Of a stretch of DNA of 59,311 nucleotides, positions 24,463-32,967 are shown one piece after another. The DNA is from Simkaniaceae bacterium (GTDB lineage: Bacteria; Chlamydiota; Chlamydiia; Chlamydiales; Simkaniaceae), in contig JAPOVA010000026.1 in the NCBI GenBank assembly GCA_026708385.1, positions 1 through 59,311 of the forward strand. The letters are read 5' to 3'. The position numbers were made by a program, and so were the translations under genes. Position 1 is the stretch's first letter; every line of letters starts with the position of its first letter. Under the pieces are notes generated by a model that was not told where the DNA came from, searched no databases, and saw only the letters and a program-made list of their open reading frames with translations.

Positions 24463-25074
24463 CTACCTTTTCAAAGTAAAAGAGTTAATAAAATGTTTGA
24501 AATGATGGTCCGAGTAGTTTTTCCGTTCGCACTCCATCGCGATGAGGTAGAGCGTGTTCTTGGCGATCACTGCCCTTCCCTTAAAGTAGGTTGTCCCCGA
24601 TTGGATGAAGAAATCGAGACCTTTCGTCCCCTGCGTATCGACCAGATCGGCAAAGATCAATCTGTTTTCCGGGTTTTGGGAGAGCAACCCGTTTAAAAAG
24701 CTCTCCAGATGGAGGTCGGTCGTCTGTCCTTCGAGCACCTTGGAAACCATCTCGGGATATTTCGCTACGAGCAACATGTAGAGTGCACTCTTTTCGAAGG
24801 AGGAAAGATATATGTCGTAACTTAGGGTCTGTTTCTCGTCGGAAAGGGGCATCACCTGTTTCACGTGTTCGGGGGCATTCGGCATGGAAACGGTACACTC
24901 TCCCGAAACGGACCGGAATTCCTTCCAATTGTCCGGATCCCCCTTCGCCTCCGGGGTGAGACGTTCTTTGTTTTTTTTGTCGCCTACGGAGGTTGCAAAG
25001 GGTGTGGCGGAGGTACAACAACATGCTATAATCAGATAGGCCGTATAGATCGATTTTGCCGGTACGCGAAACAT
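24463..25074 (-). CDS. Putative lipoprotein of unknown function
   Basis: The 203-residue protein starts at ATG 25074, preceded by AGGGGGATT. Residues 1-18 form a signal peptide ending in a lipobox (LIIAC followed by CC), so lipid attachment to the first Cys is likely. The mature part is soluble-looking, with FRSVSGECTVSMPNAPEH near the front, which resembles the beginning of small periplasmic domains that compare 'protein ... MP' strands, but I do not recognise the family. It is the first gene of a minus-strand group that ends with gloB; the gap to the DUF115 gene is 56 bases. Confidence 0.6.
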   Translation of the reverse strand: MFRVPAKSIYTAYLIIACCCTSATPFATSVGDKKNKERLTPEAKGDPDNWKEFRSVSGECTVSMPNAPEHVKQVMPLSDEKQTLSYDIYLSSFEKSALYMLLVAKYPEMVSKVLEGQTTDLHLESFLNGLLSQNPENRLIFADLVDTQGTKGLDFFIQSGTTYFKGRAVIAKNTLYLIAMECERKNYSDHHFKHFINSFTLKR

Positions 25075-25142
25075 AATCCCCCTGAATGTGTATATACTCG
25101 ATACTCGAACTGATTCGAGAGCATACTCGGTATTCTCTCGAA

Positions 25143-25796
25143 TCAACGCGAGGATAGATGTCGCAAGATCGTGCCGATACCTCCGAGTAGAAAGATGAGT
25201 AGAAGTCCGCAAACCGCTTCGACAATGCTCGCTACGATGCACGTACACAATCCCTTCCAAGGGGAAAACCGGTGTACGCTACCCAACGTATGGGAGCGAG
25301 TGACGACGGACCAGATAATGAAGAGAGACTGCGCGAAGGCGAGCAGGGTGGTAAGGGGGGTGACGTAATTGCCGACGGGGGGCATTCCCGGTAGAAATGC
25401 ATCGCGTCCGTAACGGCAGAGCAAAATCACCCATATCACCGTTCCCGGCACCGTATTCGGTACGCTACCCCAACCCATCGCGGTGCGTACCGTGTGAAAT
25501 GTCCCGCACCCCCCGAACCACTTGCCGACTCCGCATGCAAACCACGAAGCGACAATGAGTAAGGCATACCCCACAGGGAAGGCGCAGAGTAGGGCTATGA
25601 CGACCGAGACGGGCGCCGAGAATGCTTTACCCGCAGCCACGGATTGTAGGAAGTGCACCACCCATACGAACCCCAAAAGAGTCGACACCGGAACCGATCC
25701 GTAGGAGGGGTCGTAATCGACGATCGTACGCATGGCCCGACTCGGTGTTTTCCAAATATCAAGCCAAGGGCTATTTGCAAATTTTCGTGATTTCAT
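25143..25796 (-). CDS. Yip1-like integral membrane protein
   Basis: The 217-residue protein opens with SPWLDIWKTPSRAMRTIVDYDP, seen as WLDIWKTPSRAMRTI, the usual N-terminus of bacterial Yip1-domain proteins (W..P..TMR.I). Five hydrophobic helices follow: VSTLLGFVWVVHFL, VSVVIALLCAFPVGYALLIVA (within 21 residues), TVIWVILLC, LTTLLAFAQSLFIIWSVV and ICIVASIVEAVCGLLLIFLL-type at the end. The function of bacterial members is unknown; eukaryotic Yip1 acts in membrane trafficking. ATG 25796 has no clear ribosome site. AT-rich promoter-like DNA lies upstream. Confidence 0.65.
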   Translation of the reverse strand: MKSRKFANSPWLDIWKTPSRAMRTIVDYDPSYGSVPVSTLLGFVWVVHFLQSVAAGKAFSAPVSVVIALLCAFPVGYALLIVASWFACGVGKWFGGCGTFHTVRTAMGWGSVPNTVPGTVIWVILLCRYGRDAFLPGMPPVGNYVTPLTTLLAFAQSLFIIWSVVTRSHTLGSVHRFSPWKGLCTCIVASIVEAVCGLLLIFLLGGIGTILRHLSSR

Positions 25797-26240
25797 AGTG
25801 GATATGCCCGCATCACTTCATAAACTGAAATTATAAAAACTAATATAAATTTTCAATACATGCTCGTGTACTTATTATAACTTGGCTCAGTCGGATTGAA
25901 AAAATATTTACGGGGAATATTTGGTTGTAAGAAATAGGTAATGAACAGTTTACACGCATGAAACCATTGCGCTTCTCTTTTTTTGACCGATTTCGATCAT
26001 CAGAGGAGTAAAGTAGGGAGATGGTGATGTTTTTGATTGATGATGAGTGATCCGGGAATCGTGTCCCCACATCTCCGGTGCGACGGGACATCACCGTCCG
26101 GCGTGCGATATACCCTTATTTTGAGTAATTTACCAATTATTCATTCAATTTGTTGCAGGACAATTGATTAATTAGAGATTTATTTTGTTGGTCATTACAA
26201 TTATGTTACAATAAGTATGTAACCATTTGGAGAGTTGTGT
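25797..26240. other. AT-rich divergent intergenic region
   Basis: The region separates the divergent Yip1-like and coiled-coil genes and is much richer in A/T than its surroundings. On the minus strand TATAAT occurs twice (around 25835 and 25878), with TTGAAA and TTTTCA as weak -35 candidates for the Yip1 gene. A minus-strand 84-codon frame at 25840-26094 has no motif and is probably chance. Confidence 0.5.
26185..26212 (+). promoter_or_regulatory. Promoter of the coiled-coil gene
   Basis: TTGTTG at 26185-26190 and TACAAT at 26207-26212, 16 bases apart, sit 28 bases before the ATG. The sequence around the -10 box, TGTTACAATAA, recurs upstream of the gene at 35053. Confidence 0.6.
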
Positions 26241-28172
26241 ATGTCTTTCGTTGTCGCAATAAGAGGTCTGTTCCGCTCGTCCGGGTCGAGTTCCGTGTAT
26301 CAAAACTCTGTTGATCAAGGAGTTGTACGTGTATCATACAGTGTGGATACCTTAGCGCAGGGGAGCTTTTCTCGGCATGATCGGGTGTCCGTGCAATTGC
26401 TTCCCGGAGAGGAGGTGCCGACGCGACGTACCCCGAAGGAACGGGAAAGATGTCCTACACATCCCGACGAACGGGATAGACTTGTCGAAGAGCAGGCATT
26501 GCTCAAGGATAGGTTGATTACCGCATGCAAAAAGGGCAAGCAAGCTTCTTCGACGGAGGAGTTGATGCAATGGCAGAAAAAAGAACGGGAGTATGTTGCC
26601 CGTTTGGGCGCCAACGAGGTCGTTCGTCTGCAGATGGAGCGGGAATTGCAGGATATGATCCCCCTACGGGTGCGGGACGCGGATGAATCCCGCAGACCTT
26701 TCTCCGATCCGAAAGACATTACGTTCACGGGCGATGTCCCGAAGCGCACGCAATGGGAAAAAAAGATGAATCCGGCAACTTCGGACAAGGTAAGGCGATT
26801 ACAAGGAGAGATAGACGAGTTGAAGAGAAAACTTACCCGGCTGAATGAGGACTTGGTTACGCATGGCCGATATATCGCAACGGTTGGTCGGAACGGGATG
26901 GTTGCCTTGGGTGAAGAGGAACGGTCGGTACATAGTAAATGGCGAGCTGAGGCGGGCAAACTGCGTGACGATCTCCTCCGAGAGTATGCTCTGTGTTCGC
27001 AAATGCAATCGGAACTCGGGAAAGAAACGGCCACCGAGGAAAAGGGGGGGGCGGGTTCCCCTTCCTCGGAGAGGGTAAGTCCGACGTGCGAAGAAGACGT
27101 TCCCGTTGCTCGAGAGCGAGATGTAGCCTATTTGAGGTTCGGGATAAGGACTGAGACGGATAAGCTGAACGGCCTGCTTCGGCAACGACGAGACGGCAAA
27201 AAGGACAATAGTGACGAGCGGAGACGGTTAAGCGATGCGATATGGGACAAGGAAGCGGAGATAGCGAGGCTTGAAGAGGAACTTTGGGAGGCCGAGCAAG
27301 TGGAAACGTTTAGGGGAGATCCCGTGGCGTCGCTTGCGATGTTATATGACGTAAAGCATTCTCGGGAGCGTGAGATGAGGCGATTACCGAAAGGTACGAC
27401 GAATCGAGATGTCGAGGAAGCAAAAGAGGAGGTGAAGCGAACCGAAAGGTTTATTTCCGCCATCGAGCCGACGGTGACCTCCTTAAGGGAGGGAGCAGCC
27501 ATCCGAGCTAGGGTGACCGTAAGCGAACACGAAGGGGATTCCGGGGGAGAAGATCTCCGTGTATTGGCTAGGCGGTTTTTGGAGTCGGATAGGGAAATCT
27601 CAAAGAAACGAAGAGAGCGAGACCGTTTGGTCGAACGGATAGACGCACGGACGAAGGAAATGTCGTTCCACGGGCAAGGTACGACCTCCTTGTCCGGTGT
27701 GGAACGAGAGTTACGACGAAGGCTACGACAAGAGGTTGCGGACTTAAGGGGCGAGCTCGTGCATGTCGATGGAGAGCTGGAAAATATGGAGAGTCATCTC
27801 TGCTTGTTGGAAGGGCGGACCTTTTCGTGCATGTCCGAGAGGACGGTCGCGTCGGAAAAGGTGAGAGAACTATTCGTTGAATGCGTTGCGCGCGAGGTGG
27901 ATGGTATGGAGAAGCAACGTGTTTTTTCGACTCCGGGCGATGTGTTGCGGGATATGGAGAAGGAGAGAGAACATATGCTCGAGAAGGCGTTTGAAGATGT
28001 GGGGAGAGTATGCACCCTCAGAGCGCAGAGTACGAACCGTAAGGTGCAAACCGATATCGAGGAGATACGTGCGAGAAGACGGCACAATCTGGCCATATGG
28101 GAACGGTGCGACGCTCTGTGTTGGAGAATGGGGGAACGAATGCAACGCCCTTCAGACTCTTCAACCACCTAA
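26241..28172 (+). CDS. Large coiled-coil protein of unknown function
   Basis: The protein has 643 residues. ATG 26241 is chosen because GGAGAG lies 7 bases upstream; a TTG two codons earlier is less likely. After about 35 polar residues the protein is largely charged and helical, with clear heptads at about 180-260 (DKVRRLQGEIDELKRKL), 330-370 (DAIWDKEAEIARLEEEL) and 455-530 (RDRLVERIDARTKEM, VADLRGELVHVDGELENM). There are no membrane segments, signal peptide or catalytic motif. Coiled-coil proteins like this are frequent among chlamydial T3S effectors and structural proteins, but that is only context. Its 3' end overlaps the convergent brnQ gene by 12 bases. It shares a promoter element with the gene at 35053. 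Confidence 0.65.
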   Translation: MSFVVAIRGLFRSSGSSSVYQNSVDQGVVRVSYSVDTLAQGSFSRHDRVSVQLLPGEEVPTRRTPKERERCPTHPDERDRLVEEQALLKDRLITACKKGKQASSTEELMQWQKKEREYVARLGANEVVRLQMERELQDMIPLRVRDADESRRPFSDPKDITFTGDVPKRTQWEKKMNPATSDKVRRLQGEIDELKRKLTRLNEDLVTHGRYIATVGRNGMVALGEEERSVHSKWRAEAGKLRDDLLREYALCSQMQSELGKETATEEKGGAGSPSSERVSPTCEEDVPVARERDVAYLRFGIRTETDKLNGLLRQRRDGKKDNSDERRRLSDAIWDKEAEIARLEEELWEAEQVETFRGDPVASLAMLYDVKHSREREMRRLPKGTTNRDVEEAKEEVKRTERFISAIEPTVTSLREGAAIRARVTVSEHEGDSGGEDLRVLARRFLESDREISKKRRERDRLVERIDARTKEMSFHGQGTTSLSGVERELRRRLRQEVADLRGELVHVDGELENMESHLCLLEGRTFSCMSERTVASEKVRELFVECVAREVDGMEKQRVFSTPGDVLRDMEKEREHMLEKAFEDVGRVCTLRAQSTNRKVQTDIEEIRARRRHNLAIWERCDALCWRMGERMQRPSDSSTT

Positions 28173-29366
28173 GAACTTGATCACACAGCAGACTCCCGTA
28201 GCAAGATAGACGGGTGCTTTAATGGGAGCGATGGCGTGTGTTTTATGCAGTATATTGAAGAAGCAGACGATGAATAGGGTAGGGTAGATTACCTCGAGGA
28301 CGGGGAGTAGCATGTTGCATATGCCGTCGAATTCAAGGCAGGTGACGAGTCCCGTAGTCGTCAGCGTGATCAACAGGGAGGGGGTATAGCCCGTCTTTGT
28401 GGCGGAGCCGAGGAATTCGGCGCAGATCACCGTGAGGCCGATAGCCGTTGTCACGCAGGCCGATATGACCGCAACGGAGACGACCGATCCGGCCGCAACA
28501 CCGAGAACCCGTTGCCCGATCGCGGCAAATAGTCGAGGATCCGGAATATCGACGAGGAGGGGATGATGCCCGGCGGCGACCATCCCCAGGCCGAAATAGA
28601 CGAGGCCCAGAAGGGTGGCACCGAGGATCCCGGATCGTACCGCAACGGAGATGATCACCCTCTTCAGCTCGGACGGAGTGAGATCGGCATTGCTTTCACG
28701 ACATCGCTTCGCACATGTTCCGTACACCAAAGAGGCAAAGAAGAACGAAGCGATCAGATCCATCGTTTGATAGCCTCTCGTAAGTCCGTACCAAAACCCC
28801 CCGGACGGGGTGGTGGTCCCGGGGGAGGGTGCCACCGGAGGAGGAGAGAGGAGACCTTTTACGATGATGATCGCGAGGGAAAGGACGAGGAGAGGTGCCA
28901 GGTAGCGTCCGATGAGCCGGGCCATACCGGTCTTCCGGTATGCGCAGAGGAAGATGATCGTACATGCGACGGGGGTGAAGAGGGCGAGCCGCATGCCGGG
29001 AAGATAGAGGGTGAAGGTGGAAAACATGAGAGAAATCAGGCGGGGAATCCCCCCGAACGGACCCATCAGGGCAAGGAGGAGAAGGGTGATCAGCAATCCG
29101 GGAACCTTCCCGACCCTGCGGAAGAACGCGGTGTAATTTCCTTCAAAAAGGATGATTGCAAGCAATCCGGCAAAGGGTACCGCAACGGCCGTTAGCAAAA
29201 ATCCGACCAAGGAGACCACAACGTCTCCCGGGGCCCGGGCACCGAGGGAGAGGGGAAAGGTGATGTTGCCCGCACCGAAAAACAGGGAAAAGAGGGCCGA
29301 TCCCGTGACCGCTATCACCCCCTTTCTACCGGAAGGAGCTCTGCCCGTTCGGAGATTTGATCTCAT
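28161..29366 (-). CDS. brnQ: BrnQ-type branched-chain amino acid carrier (copy 1)
   Basis: This is an Na+ or H+-coupled uptake carrier for Leu, Ile and Val in the inner membrane (LIVCS family). The family signature LFSLFFGAGNITFPLSLG lies in the first helix, and about twelve hydrophobic segments follow (for example VVSLVGFLLTAVAVPFAGLLA-type, LITLLLLALMGPFGG, IGLTVICAEFLG). PFGGIPRL is the expected motif after helix 3. I use ATG 29366 (401 residues) with GGGAG just upstream; the frame opens earlier at 29423. A paralogue follows at 29474-30655. The product ends near KFLGG. Amino-acid uptake fits an auxotrophic intracellular bacterium. Confidence 0.9.
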   Translation of the reverse strand: MRSNLRTGRAPSGRKGVIAVTGSALFSLFFGAGNITFPLSLGARAPGDVVVSLVGFLLTAVAVPFAGLLAIILFEGNYTAFFRRVGKVPGLLITLLLLALMGPFGGIPRLISLMFSTFTLYLPGMRLALFTPVACTIIFLCAYRKTGMARLIGRYLAPLLVLSLAIIIVKGLLSPPPVAPSPGTTTPSGGFWYGLTRGYQTMDLIASFFFASLVYGTCAKRCRESNADLTPSELKRVIISVAVRSGILGATLLGLVYFGLGMVAAGHHPLLVDIPDPRLFAAIGQRVLGVAAGSVVSVAVISACVTTAIGLTVICAEFLGSATKTGYTPSLLITLTTTGLVTCLEFDGICNMLLPVLEVIYPTLFIVCFFNILHKTHAIAPIKAPVYLATGVCCVIKFLGG

Positions 29367-29473
29367 GCACTCCCGTATCCGTTTTGCCCCTTCCGCACTA
29401 CCGAGCCCCCGATTCTCGCACAAGTCGGGTTTTCATACAACGAAAAGGGAGGAGAAACCGGAAGCCGCCCGGA

Positions 29474-30655
29474 TCATCGGTAGAGCCGGATGATGAGGGC
29501 GATTAGAACCGTGGCGTAGAAGGGGGTTTTGACAGGTCGTAACCCACACGTTTTGTGTAAGATATTAATGAAACACAGAACGATGAGTGTGGGATAGGCG
29601 ATCACGAGCAAAGGGGTGAGTAGACGGCATATTCCGTTGAATTCCAAGGAGGAGATCAACCCCGTTACCACGAGAACCATGATCAGTGCATAGACATAGG
29701 GGACGGAGGTCTTTTTGCTGAGGAAATCGGAACAGATGGCGGCAAGGCCTATGGCCGTTGTCAAACATGTGAGGACGACGATGGTACAGACCGTTACGTT
29801 GGCCCACTCACCTAAGAGAAGGTGTCCGATCGTAGCTATGAGAAGGGGGTTCGGTACGTCACCGAGCAGAGTGCGGTATTTGGAGGCTACCGATCCCAGA
29901 CCGCAATAGGTCAACCCCAACAAGAAGGCACCGAGAAGGCTTCCTTTGAGACTCACGGTCAATAACATCCTTCTCCTGTCGGCGGGGGGAGGAGGGGTGT
30001 GTTGTGAGGCCACCCTCTTTCGGCAAGTGGCGTAGGCGAGAGAGGCAAAGAAGAAAGAGGCAACCAAGTCGGTTGTGTAGTATCCCTCCTCCAATCCGTA
30101 GGTGAACGCGGTAACCGGGGAGAGAGTCGTTGCCACTTCGTGCATTGCGGGCGAAAACAACAACCCCTTTACTACCAAAAGGGCGAGAGAGAGGAGGAGG
30201 AGGGGGGCCAGGATGCGTCCTACCAAAGCGACGATCCTGTTCTTCTTGTACGCAAATAGGAAGATGATTGCGCAACAGATCGGTGAAAAAAAGGCGAGCC
30301 GTATTCCGGGAAGGTGGGCCTTTACGGTGGAAAACATAAGGGTGATCAATCTCGGCGTACTTCCGAAAGGGCCTTCAATTCCGAGAAGAATGATGATGAG
30401 AATAAGAGCCGGAATCTTACCGAGCCTGTGAAAAAAATCGGCATAATCCCCCTCGAACAGAATCGTGGCGAGTAGCCCGAGAAAGGGGACGGCAACGGCG
30501 GTGATGCAAAATCCCGTGAGTGCGATCGCGATCCGCTCTCCCGCATGCACACCGACGATAAGGGGAAAGGTAATATTTCCGGCTCCGAAAAAGAGAGAAA
30601 AGAGGGTGAGTCCGATGAAGAGTATCGTCGATCTCGTTTTGCATACCGGGCGCAA
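29474..30655 (-). CDS. brnQ: BrnQ-type branched-chain amino acid carrier (copy 2)
   Basis: This is a paralogue of copy 1 with the same plan: LFSLFFGAGNITFPLIVG, GPFGSTPRLITLMFSTV, and the paired motif TTAIGLAAICSDFLS. It has 393 residues from TTG 30655, the only start codon near the first helix; an in-frame stop lies about 20 codons further upstream. The two copies are diverged in loops but align over their full length, so the duplication is old. The gap between the genes is 107 bases, and they may be cotranscribed. Different substrate range or affinity is possible. Confidence 0.88.
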   Translation of the reverse strand: MRPVCKTRSTILFIGLTLFSLFFGAGNITFPLIVGVHAGERIAIALTGFCITAVAVPFLGLLATILFEGDYADFFHRLGKIPALILIIILLGIEGPFGSTPRLITLMFSTVKAHLPGIRLAFFSPICCAIIFLFAYKKNRIVALVGRILAPLLLLSLALLVVKGLLFSPAMHEVATTLSPVTAFTYGLEEGYYTTDLVASFFFASLAYATCRKRVASQHTPPPPADRRRMLLTVSLKGSLLGAFLLGLTYCGLGSVASKYRTLLGDVPNPLLIATIGHLLLGEWANVTVCTIVVLTCLTTAIGLAAICSDFLSKKTSVPYVYALIMVLVVTGLISSLEFNGICRLLTPLLVIAYPTLIVLCFINILHKTCGLRPVKTPFYATVLIALIIRLYR

Positions 30656-30829
30656 GGTCCGTATCCTGCCGTAAAAGTACCTGATCCGGGATCCGATCGT
30701 ACACTCGGGGCGTATTTATGTGCATCCGTTAGGTGCGCGACGATTCCGGGAAAGAGTGAGAAAAGACCGGCCGGATTCTCCCCTTCTCCGGTATGGTGGG
30801 GCGGTCCTCGTGCGTTGGGAGGCGATGGG

Positions 30830-31633
30830 ATGAGGGAGTTTGAAAAGCTCAAGGAAGTATGCGATAGGTTGCACGGCCCGGGGGGGTGCCCGTGGGATCG
30901 GCAGCAGACCCTTTCCTCGATACGCCCCTACATCTTGGAGGAGATTCACGAGCTGCTCGAAGGGTTGGATGAGGGGGACCCGGAAAAGATTCTCGAAGAG
31001 TTGGGTGACTGTTTTTTCCAGTTACTCTTCTGTGCAAAGCTCGGGGAGATTGCGGGGTATTTCACGTTGAGCCGGGTGTTGGAGGGAGCGAGGAAAAAAT
31101 TTGTCGGACGCCACCCCCACGTCTTCGCCGGGGTTTCCGTCCGGAGTGTCGAGGAGGTGGGCGAAAACTGGGAACGGATTAAAGGGGAGGAGAAAAGGGA
31201 GAGAAAGCATTCTCTCGAAGGGATTCCGAAAACGTTGGGTTCTCTGATCCGTGCCGGAAAGATCGTGCAAAAAATCATGAAAAGCGATCCTGATGCGGAG
31301 CGTACCTTATCGGATCATGCCGTACGCCGGGAGGAGAGTGAAGAAGAGGAAATGGGGATGCGTTTCCTGCGCCTCGTCTACCGGGCCCTGCTCAAAGGGA
31401 TCGATCCGGAAAGCGCACTACGCGGCACCCTCGCCGGGTACGAGAAGAGGATCATAAAGCGAGAAGAAGAGGTGAAAAGAAAAGGCAAGGCCGGAGGGGG
31501 TTCACGGCACCGGAGTGCGTTCTTAGGGCTGCCATCTTCCGATTCTGACCCGGTTCGAGACGTTCCGGCCCGAGAGTCCCCCGGCGCGGATCATCGTACC
31601 GGAAACCCCCTCTCGGAACAAGGGGAAACATGA
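30830..31633 (+). CDS. mazG: Nucleoside triphosphate pyrophosphohydrolase MazG
   Basis: MazG hydrolyses (d)NTPs to monophosphates plus pyrophosphate and removes abnormal nucleotides. The N-terminal half carries the all-alpha NTP-PPase signature: GGCPWDRQQTLSSI, EEIHELLEGL, and ELGDCFFQLLF with the metal-binding acidic residues. FVGRHPHVFAG follows, as in E. coli MazG. The start ATG 30830 has GGGAGG 8 bases upstream; the longer open frame is rejected. The 267-residue protein ends in an unusual Ser/Pro/Arg-rich tail of about 50 residues that overlaps the next gene by ATGA. It is the first gene of the mazG-MFS-ispG run. Confidence 0.88.
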   Translation: MREFEKLKEVCDRLHGPGGCPWDRQQTLSSIRPYILEEIHELLEGLDEGDPEKILEELGDCFFQLLFCAKLGEIAGYFTLSRVLEGARKKFVGRHPHVFAGVSVRSVEEVGENWERIKGEEKRERKHSLEGIPKTLGSLIRAGKIVQKIMKSDPDAERTLSDHAVRREESEEEEMGMRFLRLVYRALLKGIDPESALRGTLAGYEKRIIKREEEVKRKGKAGGGSRHRSAFLGLPSSDSDPVRDVPARESPGADHRTGNPLSEQGET

Positions 31634-32967
31634 TCGTATCGGACGCAAAGGCCGGTTGCCTCCCCGCAAAGCGAAGGTGGACCTTCTGTGTGGGCAACAT
31701 CATCGAGCATTACGATACGGCCCTGTTCGGGTTTTTATCCCCGTATCTCGCCCCCCTCCTTTTCCCCGAAGAACGTCCCGTGACGGCCCTGTTCTTCGTC
31801 TACGTGATCATGTCGATCTCGCGCATTGTGAATCCCGTAGGTGCCCTCTTTTTCGGTGTGGCGGGAGATCTGTTCGGAAAGAGAAAGGTTCTCGCCGTTA
31901 CGCTGGTCGGCATGGGGATCGTTTCGGCGGGGATGGGGTGCATACCCACCTACGTTCGGGTGGGTCTCTGGTCTCCCCTGCTCTTCTTCTTGGGTAGGTT
32001 GTTGCAGAATTTTTTCATGTCGGGAGAGGCGGTCGGCGGTGCCGTGATGCTTTTGGAAGAGGGGGGGGGTGCCGGGTTGGGAGGTCGTTTCCGTTTCCCG
32101 GTTTCTTCCGATTTGCTGAGCGGTCTCTACCAATCCTCGACGATTGTGGGGAACATCGTAGCCGCCTTTGCCCTTTCGGGGGTGATTGCCTACGGGAGAG
32201 CGCAGGGATCGGAAGGGGTGGATCCCGGATGGCGTTTTCTCTATTTCGTGGGGGGTGCCGCTGCCGTTGTCGGATATCTGCTGAGAGGTCGGGGTTGTGC
32301 AACGCGCGAGAAAAGTCGGTCGGTTTCGACATATGAGGAGGGAAAAAATAGGGTGTGCGCTTTTTTCTCTCACGGCAAGGAGATTTTCGCGCTTCGTCGT
32401 AAGGAACTCTTCATCATTGCGATCAATATGGGGTTTTCCTATGCAAGCTATGTCATTACCTTCCACTTGATGAACGGTTTCATTCCTCTGATCACTCCCT
32501 TCTCCAAGGCGCAGATGATCCGGATCCACGCTTGGTTACTCCTCTTCGACGGACTGACCCTTCCTCTATTCGGGTACGTGGCATCGAAGATCGGCAGAAA
32601 CTCGTTCATGTGCGGAGTAGCCTCCATCTCGTTTTTGGCGATTCCCCTAACGGTGATATTGCCCGGTGCCTCTTTGCTTTCGATCATTCTGATCAGGCTC
32701 TTTTTTACCGTATCGGGGGCGGCTTTTGCCGCTCCCCTCTACTCTTGGGCAGTCTCTTTGGTTCCGAAGACTCATCGATACGGTACGGTGGCTTTGGGCA
32801 ACGCGTTGGGCGTGCAACTGCTCGGCGCTCCGACGGCGGCGATCTCTCTCCGGCTTTACGAAAAGACGGGGATCGTTTCGAGTATTTCCTGGTATTGGGT
32901 CGCACTGGGTGCGGTCGCTTTCGTTTGTATGAAAAAACGGTTTGCTCGGGTCTCTCATGCGTTATAA
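31630..32967 (+). CDS. MFS transporter of the metabolite:H+ symporter (ProP-like) group
   Basis: The 445-residue protein has about twelve membrane helices. The first loop motif NIIEHYDTALFGFLSPYLAP and the helix 2-3 motif GALFFGVAGDLFGKRKVL are typical of the MHS group, which includes proline/betaine and dicarboxylate symporters. The second half has GYVASKIGRN, the repeat of that loop motif. The substrate cannot be read from the sequence. ATG 31630 overlaps mazG by ATGA and has AAGGGGAAAC upstream. Its last codons overlap the start of ispG, so the three genes are coupled. Confidence 0.85.
   Translation: MIVSDAKAGCLPAKRRWTFCVGNIIEHYDTALFGFLSPYLAPLLFPEERPVTALFFVYVIMSISRIVNPVGALFFGVAGDLFGKRKVLAVTLVGMGIVSAGMGCIPTYVRVGLWSPLLFFLGRLLQNFFMSGEAVGGAVMLLEEGGGAGLGGRFRFPVSSDLLSGLYQSSTIVGNIVAAFALSGVIAYGRAQGSEGVDPGWRFLYFVGGAAAVVGYLLRGRGCATREKSRSVSTYEEGKNRVCAFFSHGKEIFALRRKELFIIAINMGFSYASYVITFHLMNGFIPLITPFSKAQMIRIHAWLLLFDGLTLPLFGYVASKIGRNSFMCGVASISFLAIPLTVILPGASLLSIILIRLFFTVSGAAFAAPLYSWAVSLVPKTHRYGTVALGNALGVQLLGAPTAAISLRLYEKTGIVSSISWYWVALGAVAFVCMKKRFARVSHAL

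Noticed and set aside
25840-26094. 84-codon minus-strand frame in the AT-rich divergent region
   Set aside because: It lies over the likely promoters of both neighbours and has no supporting feature.
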